Source of the DNA: Actinobacteria bacterium IMCC26207
GTDB lineage: Bacteria; Actinomycetota; Acidimicrobiia; Acidimicrobiales; Microtrichaceae
Direction of reading: 5' to 3'
Assembly (NCBI GenBank): GCA_001025035.1
Contig: LCZK01000004.1
Coordinates: 124,001 to 188,000 of the forward strand
DNA length: 64,000 bases
Each line of letters begins with the position of its first letter. The stretch's first letter is position 1. Of this stretch, positions 61,140-64,000 are shown piece after piece. Below the pieces are notes generated by a model, which was not told where the DNA came from, did not search any database, and saw only the letters and a program-made list of their open reading frames with translations. The position numbers and the translations under genes were made by a program.

Positions 61140-62227
61140 AGCAGGAGCAACTGCCGCCAGAAGATGACGCTGTAGAGGTCGCACCTGGGGTCCTTCGCAT
61201 TCAGCTCCCGATTTTTCTGCCCGGTCTCGGACATGTGAACTGCTACGTACTTGAAGATGCCCGAGGGGTAACTCTCGTGGATCCTGGCTTACCTGGGCCC
61301 GATGCGCATGCAGAACTCACCACTCGTTTGCTGCGAGCGGGAATTCCCGTAGAACGTGTACACACCGTGCTCGTGACACATTCTCACCCCGATCATTTTG
61401 GAGGAGCCGGCCGACTCCGCGCTGAGCAGCACTGCGATGTCGTGGCCCACGCCCAGTTCATTACTCCCTTTGATCAAGGTGACAACACCCTTGAGGGCGA
61501 CCTCATTGAGTTAGCCGATAACCAGCAACCGGCTCAGCCCAACATGCTGCGGGAACTTCTTTTTGGAGAGGGGGAGATTCCTGATATTCCTGGTCGGACT
61601 ACCCCTTGGGGCGGCGATCCTATTCTTCCGCCTGCAGAACAACTTGAGTACATGCGCAGTTGGGATTCGATTTCAAAGCAGGGGCTGCTCTCACTCACTC
61701 CCACAGTTCGAGTAGTAGATAACGAAGTGCTCCGATTGGGCCGAACCGACTGGCAAGTCGTGCATACGCCGGGCCATACCGACGACCACATCTGTCTGTT
61801 TGATCCCGTCAACGGCACATTGTTGTCTGGGGATCATGTCTTGCCGACGATCACTCCGCACATCTCTGGAATGACTCCCGACTCTGACTCACTCAGCCAG
61901 TTTTTTGCAGCCTTAGAACGAGTCGGCGCGATCGAAGGCGTCACCAAGGTTCTGCCAGCTCACGGTCTTCCCTTCGATGACCTTTCAGGGCGAGTTACGG
62001 CAATTATTGAACACCATGAGGATCGACTTGAGTTGCTGTTCTCGATAGCGCAGGAGCTTGAAGGAGCGCCTGTCAAGGAGTATTCAGAGCGGTTGTTTAA
62101 GCAGCGCTCTTGGGGGCCGATGGCCGAGTCCGAGACCTACGCCCATCTTGAGCATCTGCGCCATGAGGGCCGGCTCGAGAACTTCCGCGATGGCGAGGGA
62201 GTCTTGCGGTATCAGGTCACACCTTAA
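61136..62227 (+). CDS. MBL-fold metallohydrolase (LACTB2-like)
   Basis: A 363-residue metallo-beta-lactamase-fold protein. The metal ligands are THSHPDHFGG (H-x-H-x-D-H), HTPGHTDDH, SGDHVLP and LPAHG. A C-terminal winged-helix of about 70 residues (GPMAESETYAHLEHLRHEGR) is the layout of the LACTB2-like hydrolase group, some of which are endoribonucleases. Start ATG 61136 overlaps the orn stop by four bases, so the two are co-translated; a shared role in RNA turnover is inference. Confidence 0.88.
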   Translation: MKQEQLPPEDDAVEVAPGVLRIQLPIFLPGLGHVNCYVLEDARGVTLVDPGLPGPDAHAELTTRLLRAGIPVERVHTVLVTHSHPDHFGGAGRLRAEQHCDVVAHAQFITPFDQGDNTLEGDLIELADNQQPAQPNMLRELLFGEGEIPDIPGRTTPWGGDPILPPAEQLEYMRSWDSISKQGLLSLTPTVRVVDNEVLRLGRTDWQVVHTPGHTDDHICLFDPVNGTLLSGDHVLPTITPHISGMTPDSDSLSQFFAALERVGAIEGVTKVLPAHGLPFDDLSGRVTAIIEHHEDRLELLFSIAQELEGAPVKEYSERLFKQRSWGPMAESETYAHLEHLRHEGRLENFRDGEGVLRYQVTP

Positions 62228-62256
62228 GAACTCGGCGTGACTACGCGTCAGCGCAG

Positions 62257-62296
62257 TTTTTAATCGCTTGCATTCCAATGCCCCGAGTGGTGCAAT
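62257..62296 (+). promoter_or_regulatory. Candidate WhiB7-autoregulated promoter
   Basis: TTTTTAAT (62257-62264) lies three bases upstream of a -35 TTGCAT (62268-62273). A -10 TGCAAT (62291-62296) follows at exactly 17 bp. An AT-rich block immediately upstream of the -35 is the known recognition element for the WhiB7-sigma A complex, bound through the AT-hook. The gene it would drive is whiB7 itself. Confidence 0.6.
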
Positions 62297-62352
62297 CTTC
62301 AGGGTAAGAACTCGGCCACATGCATTTGGTGGCTTCAGAAGGCAGCAGTCAG

Positions 62353-62523
62353 ATGACCCAGACAGCACAAGCAACACAGACAACACAAGCAGCTCAGGCA
62401 GCCAGTTGGCCCTGTGTTACTTCGCGTCTGCGTGCTGCTCATGTCTCATCCTGTAAGCCAACGCATTCGACTCACAATTTTGTGTCGATTGTTCTACCCC
62501 GACGGGGAGTCCCTCCGCAGTAA
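62353..62523 (+). CDS. Upstream ORF in the whiB7 leader, probable attenuation peptide
   Basis: A 56-codon frame starting ATG 62353 with AGAAGG ten bases upstream; ATG 62320 is also in frame. The peptide begins MTQTAQATQTTQAAQAASWP and ends SIVLPRRGVPPQ. Its stop is 31 bases before the terminator stem. The low-complexity Gln/Thr/Ala start and the Arg/Pro-rich end make a function as a protein unlikely; a ribosome stalling or slowing near the end could change the fold of the terminator. No antiterminator partner was identified by eye. Confidence 0.45.
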   Translation: MTQTAQATQTTQAAQAASWPCVTSRLRAAHVSSCKPTHSTHNFVSIVLPRRGVPPQ

Positions 62524-62554
62524 CCGCAAGGTATGCGACAGGTCCTGACTCTAG

Positions 62555-62588
62555 AAGCCGCCGGGTGCTCACCCAGGCGGCTTTTCTG
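62555..62588 (+). terminator. Intrinsic terminator (attenuator) in the whiB7 leader
   Basis: The stem AAGCCGCCGGGT with GCTC loop and ACCC-A-GGCGGCTT forms 12 base pairs with one bulged A, followed by TTTTCTG. It is the clearest intrinsic terminator in the window. It lies after no complete gene and 213 bases before whiB7, so it would abort whiB7 transcription unless disrupted. Confidence 0.75.
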
Positions 62589-62800
62589 TCCTGCCAATCC
62601 GGTCATTGGCTTCGCTGTCACAGTGACCACGCAAACTTCTTCTTTGAGCAGACACGCTGCTCCCCAGTCCCGAGACAGGGCAAAAACAGCCCAACACAGG
62701 CCTATTACAGCCCAATCCAGACCAACTACGTCACAAATCACCCCTGTCGCACTCATAGAGAGTGAGACGCACCGCCGCACCCACCCCCAAGGAGACCTAG

Positions 62801-63163
62801 ATGTCCACTACCGAATTAACTTCAGATCAAGCAGACCTACTTCTGGGATTGGTCCCTGCAGATAGCTGGATCGCCGTTGCTAGCTGCAGAGACCTTGATA
62901 CTTCTTTCTTCTTCTCCGACGACCTAGACGATATAGGTGCCGCCAAGCGCCTCTGCCTGAGCTGCCCTGCCCGCAGAGACTGCCTAGACGCTGCAGTGGA
63001 GCGAAAAGAGCAGTTTGGGGTCTGGGGCGGCCACCTATTTGTGTCAGGGAGAATTGTGTTGAGTAAGCGCCGCAAAGGGAGGCCGCCTCGCAAAGCTCGC
63101 CCTGGCGACACCATGCCAGAGGTTGATTTGCCCGAGATCCACCGCAAACTGGTGTCGGTCTAA
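62801..63163 (+). CDS. whiB7: WhiB7-type transcriptional regulator
   Basis: A 120-residue Wbl protein. The [4Fe-4S] ligands are C29, C52, C55 and C61 (ASCRDL, then LCLSCPARRDC). The sigma-contacting turn GVWGG is at 73-77. The segment FVSGRIVLSKRRKGRPPRK ends in an AT-hook with core G93-R94-P95, which among Wbl proteins marks WhiB7. WhiB7 binds sigma A and turns on intrinsic antibiotic resistance. The protein is about 25 residues longer at the C-terminus than mycobacterial WhiB7. A good AAGGAG ribosome site precedes the ATG. Confidence 0.88.
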   Translation: MSTTELTSDQADLLLGLVPADSWIAVASCRDLDTSFFFSDDLDDIGAAKRLCLSCPARRDCLDAAVERKEQFGVWGGHLFVSGRIVLSKRRKGRPPRKARPGDTMPEVDLPEIHRKLVSV

Positions 63164-63272
63164 ACCCCCGACCTGTCGGATCCACATCAAAATCAGTACG
63201 GTGGGGGGGACCGGTTCAACCGGCTCCCCCTAGTGCGCTGCATGAGTGCGCAGATTCGGAGAACCCGACCCC

Positions 63273-63935
63273 ATGGCTCAGGCCCAAGTACCCGAGGAAC
63301 CCAGCGCCCCTCCGCGCCGGCGTCTCCCCGTTGGCCCACTTGGCCTTTTGGCTATTACTGCGATGGCACTTTGTGCTGCATTCGGTGTTGCTTGGCTCAT
63401 TCTGGACGCTACTGGCGCAAAGGAACAGAGCAACGCTGTGGACTTGCAGGAAGTTCTGAACGGGGTTGGCGTAGCACCACTAGTCGCAGATCCGCAGGTT
63501 CGAGCAACGGTTGGCTCGCCTGCGCCTGATGTTCGTTTGGATTTCTTAGGGGGCGTGACACAACAACTAGCCGAGATTGCGGGCAAAGGCACGCCCGTTG
63601 TGCTGAACTTTTGGTCATCTACCTGCGCACCCTGCCTGAACGAGCTTCCAGCCATCGAAAAGGTGTCAAAAAAACTCGGCGACAAGGTCACTGTGATTGG
63701 AATCGATAGTCAGGACACGGTTGAGTCCGGCCAGAAGATGGTGGATCAAACAGGAATTACCTTCCGCAACGCCCGAGATCCAAAGGCCCAAATCTCTACC
63801 GTCTTTGGGGCACTTGCCCTTCCGCGAACCGTCATCATTGATGCGCAAGGCAAAGTAGCTGATACCTACACCGGTGAACTCAACGAGCAGACTCTGCTGG
63901 ACTTGCTGAACAAAAACGGGATTGCGACCTCATAA
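63273..63935 (+). CDS. TlpA/ResA-like membrane-anchored thioredoxin
   Basis: A 220-residue thiol-disulfide oxidoreductase. One N-terminal helix (about residues 24-45) anchors it, and a linker leads to a thioredoxin domain with active site FWSSTCAPCLNELPAIEKV (CAPC) and the cis-proline in ALPRTVIID. It probably reduces apocytochrome c cysteines before haem attachment. The start was set at ATG 63273; ATG 63246 is in frame. The next gene is ccdA-like with overlapping stop and start (TAATG), which supports a cytochrome c biogenesis role and matches the CXXCH proteins in this window. Confidence 0.9.
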   Translation: MAQAQVPEEPSAPPRRRLPVGPLGLLAITAMALCAAFGVAWLILDATGAKEQSNAVDLQEVLNGVGVAPLVADPQVRATVGSPAPDVRLDFLGGVTQQLAEIAGKGTPVVLNFWSSTCAPCLNELPAIEKVSKKLGDKVTVIGIDSQDTVESGQKMVDQTGITFRNARDPKAQISTVFGALALPRTVIIDAQGKVADTYTGELNEQTLLDLLNKNGIATS

Positions 63936-64000
63936 TGGCGGCCGTACTCGCACTCGCTTTTTCGGCAGGCATGGTCGCCACGGTCAACCCCTGCGGATTT
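63935..64000 (+). CDS. CcdA/DsbD-family transmembrane protein, N-terminal fragment
   Basis: Only 22 codons are inside the window: MAAVLALAFSAGMVATVNPC then GF. The NPCGF motif with a first-helix cysteine is the signature of CcdA, which carries electrons across the membrane to thioredoxins such as the upstream TlpA-like protein. The start overlaps the upstream stop by one base. The gene continues past the right edge. Confidence 0.8.
   Translation, partial: MAAVLALAFSAGMVATVNPCGF

Larger units (their letters stand above)
62228..62800 (+). promoter_or_regulatory. Long leader region of whiB7
   Basis: This 573-bp gap before whiB7 holds, in order, a candidate WhiB7-type promoter (62257-62296), an upstream reading frame (62353-62523) and an intrinsic terminator (62555-62588). 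About 210 bases then follow to the ribosome site AAGGAG (near 62790) and the ATG. The layout matches the attenuated whiB7/wblC leaders of mycobacteria and Streptomyces. Apart from the upstream frame I see no gene here. Confidence 0.65.

Noticed and set aside
62533-62865. Plus-strand frame of 110 codons running through the terminator into whiB7
   Set aside because: It overlaps the whiB7 start in another frame and translates the terminator stem; whiB7 itself has clear family motifs and a ribosome site.
1-64000. CRISPR arrays, rRNA genes, IS transposases, prophage genes
   Set aside because: I saw no regularly spaced repeats, no rRNA-like stretches and no transposase, integrase or phage structural motifs in any frame.

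Overview
The window looks like a chromosomal segment of an actinobacterium of moderately high GC. My best guess is the class Acidimicrobiia or a near relative. The reasons are a mycothiol glycosyltransferase (mshA), a WhiB7-type Wbl regulator with an AT-hook, an RsiG-like c-di-GMP anti-sigma protein, an actinobacterial rex-hem operon, many GTG/TTG starts, many ATGA gene overlaps and several apparently leaderless genes. The taxonomic call is inference; no rRNA is present.

Region 1 (1-2754) holds the end of a nucleotide-sugar dehydrogenase and a large protein combining a degenerate HPr-kinase-like domain with a nucleotidyltransferase-like domain, as in surface-polysaccharide loci. Region 2 (2950-24663, minus strand) is one continuous respiratory supercluster. 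In transcription order it has a small membrane protein, a two-cluster ferredoxin, a split cytochrome b (b6-like plus subunit-IV-like), a Rieske protein, a dihaem cytochrome c, an unrecognised membrane protein, and complete nuoABCDEFGHIJKLMN. A near-consensus Rex (NADH/NAD sensor) operator lies upstream, and a monohaem cytochrome c is transcribed divergently (25128).

Region 3 (25913-29124) has an anchored hypothetical protein, pgi and a hypothetical membrane protein. Region 4 (29339-32045) is a small defence or stability island: an AbiEi/AbiEii type IV toxin-antitoxin pair that looks GC-richer, next to a VapBC-like PIN-domain pair with a perfect palindromic operator. Region 5 (32081-39690) is the minus-strand operon rex-sirohaem dehydrogenase-hemA-hemC-cobA/hemD-hemB-hemL, with a probable Rex autoregulatory site. 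Together with region 2 it suggests that Rex ties haem supply and respiratory-chain synthesis to redox state.

Region 6 (39728-49115) carries housekeeping and regulatory genes: an acyl-CoA ligase, a previously unlisted 30-residue membrane peptide, a SAM hydroxide adenosyltransferase, proC, YbjN, mshA, an XRE regulator, an RsiG-like protein, a degenerate CdsA-like protein, a histidine phosphatase and a DUF3039 protein. Region 7 (49116-49857) contains a lipoprotein gene between two copies of the DUF3039 gene tail plus a 24-bp near-perfect hairpin, probably the scar of an insertion. Region 8 (49886-62227) has a thiolase-like protein, a DsbA-like protein, a secreted lipase, tRNA-Lys, a GH38-like DUF5054 protein, MauE, an ECF sigma factor with a putative membrane partner, a metallophosphoesterase, dut, orn and an MBL-fold hydrolase. 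Region 9 (62228-64000) is whiB7 with a long leader (promoter, upstream ORF, intrinsic terminator), then a TlpA-like thioredoxin and the start of ccdA for cytochrome c maturation.

I found no CRISPR array, IS transposase, prophage or replication origin. The two gene-free stretches longer than 300 bp are 24664-25127 (divergent regulatory region with the Rex site and a large dyad) and 62228-62800 (whiB7 leader).
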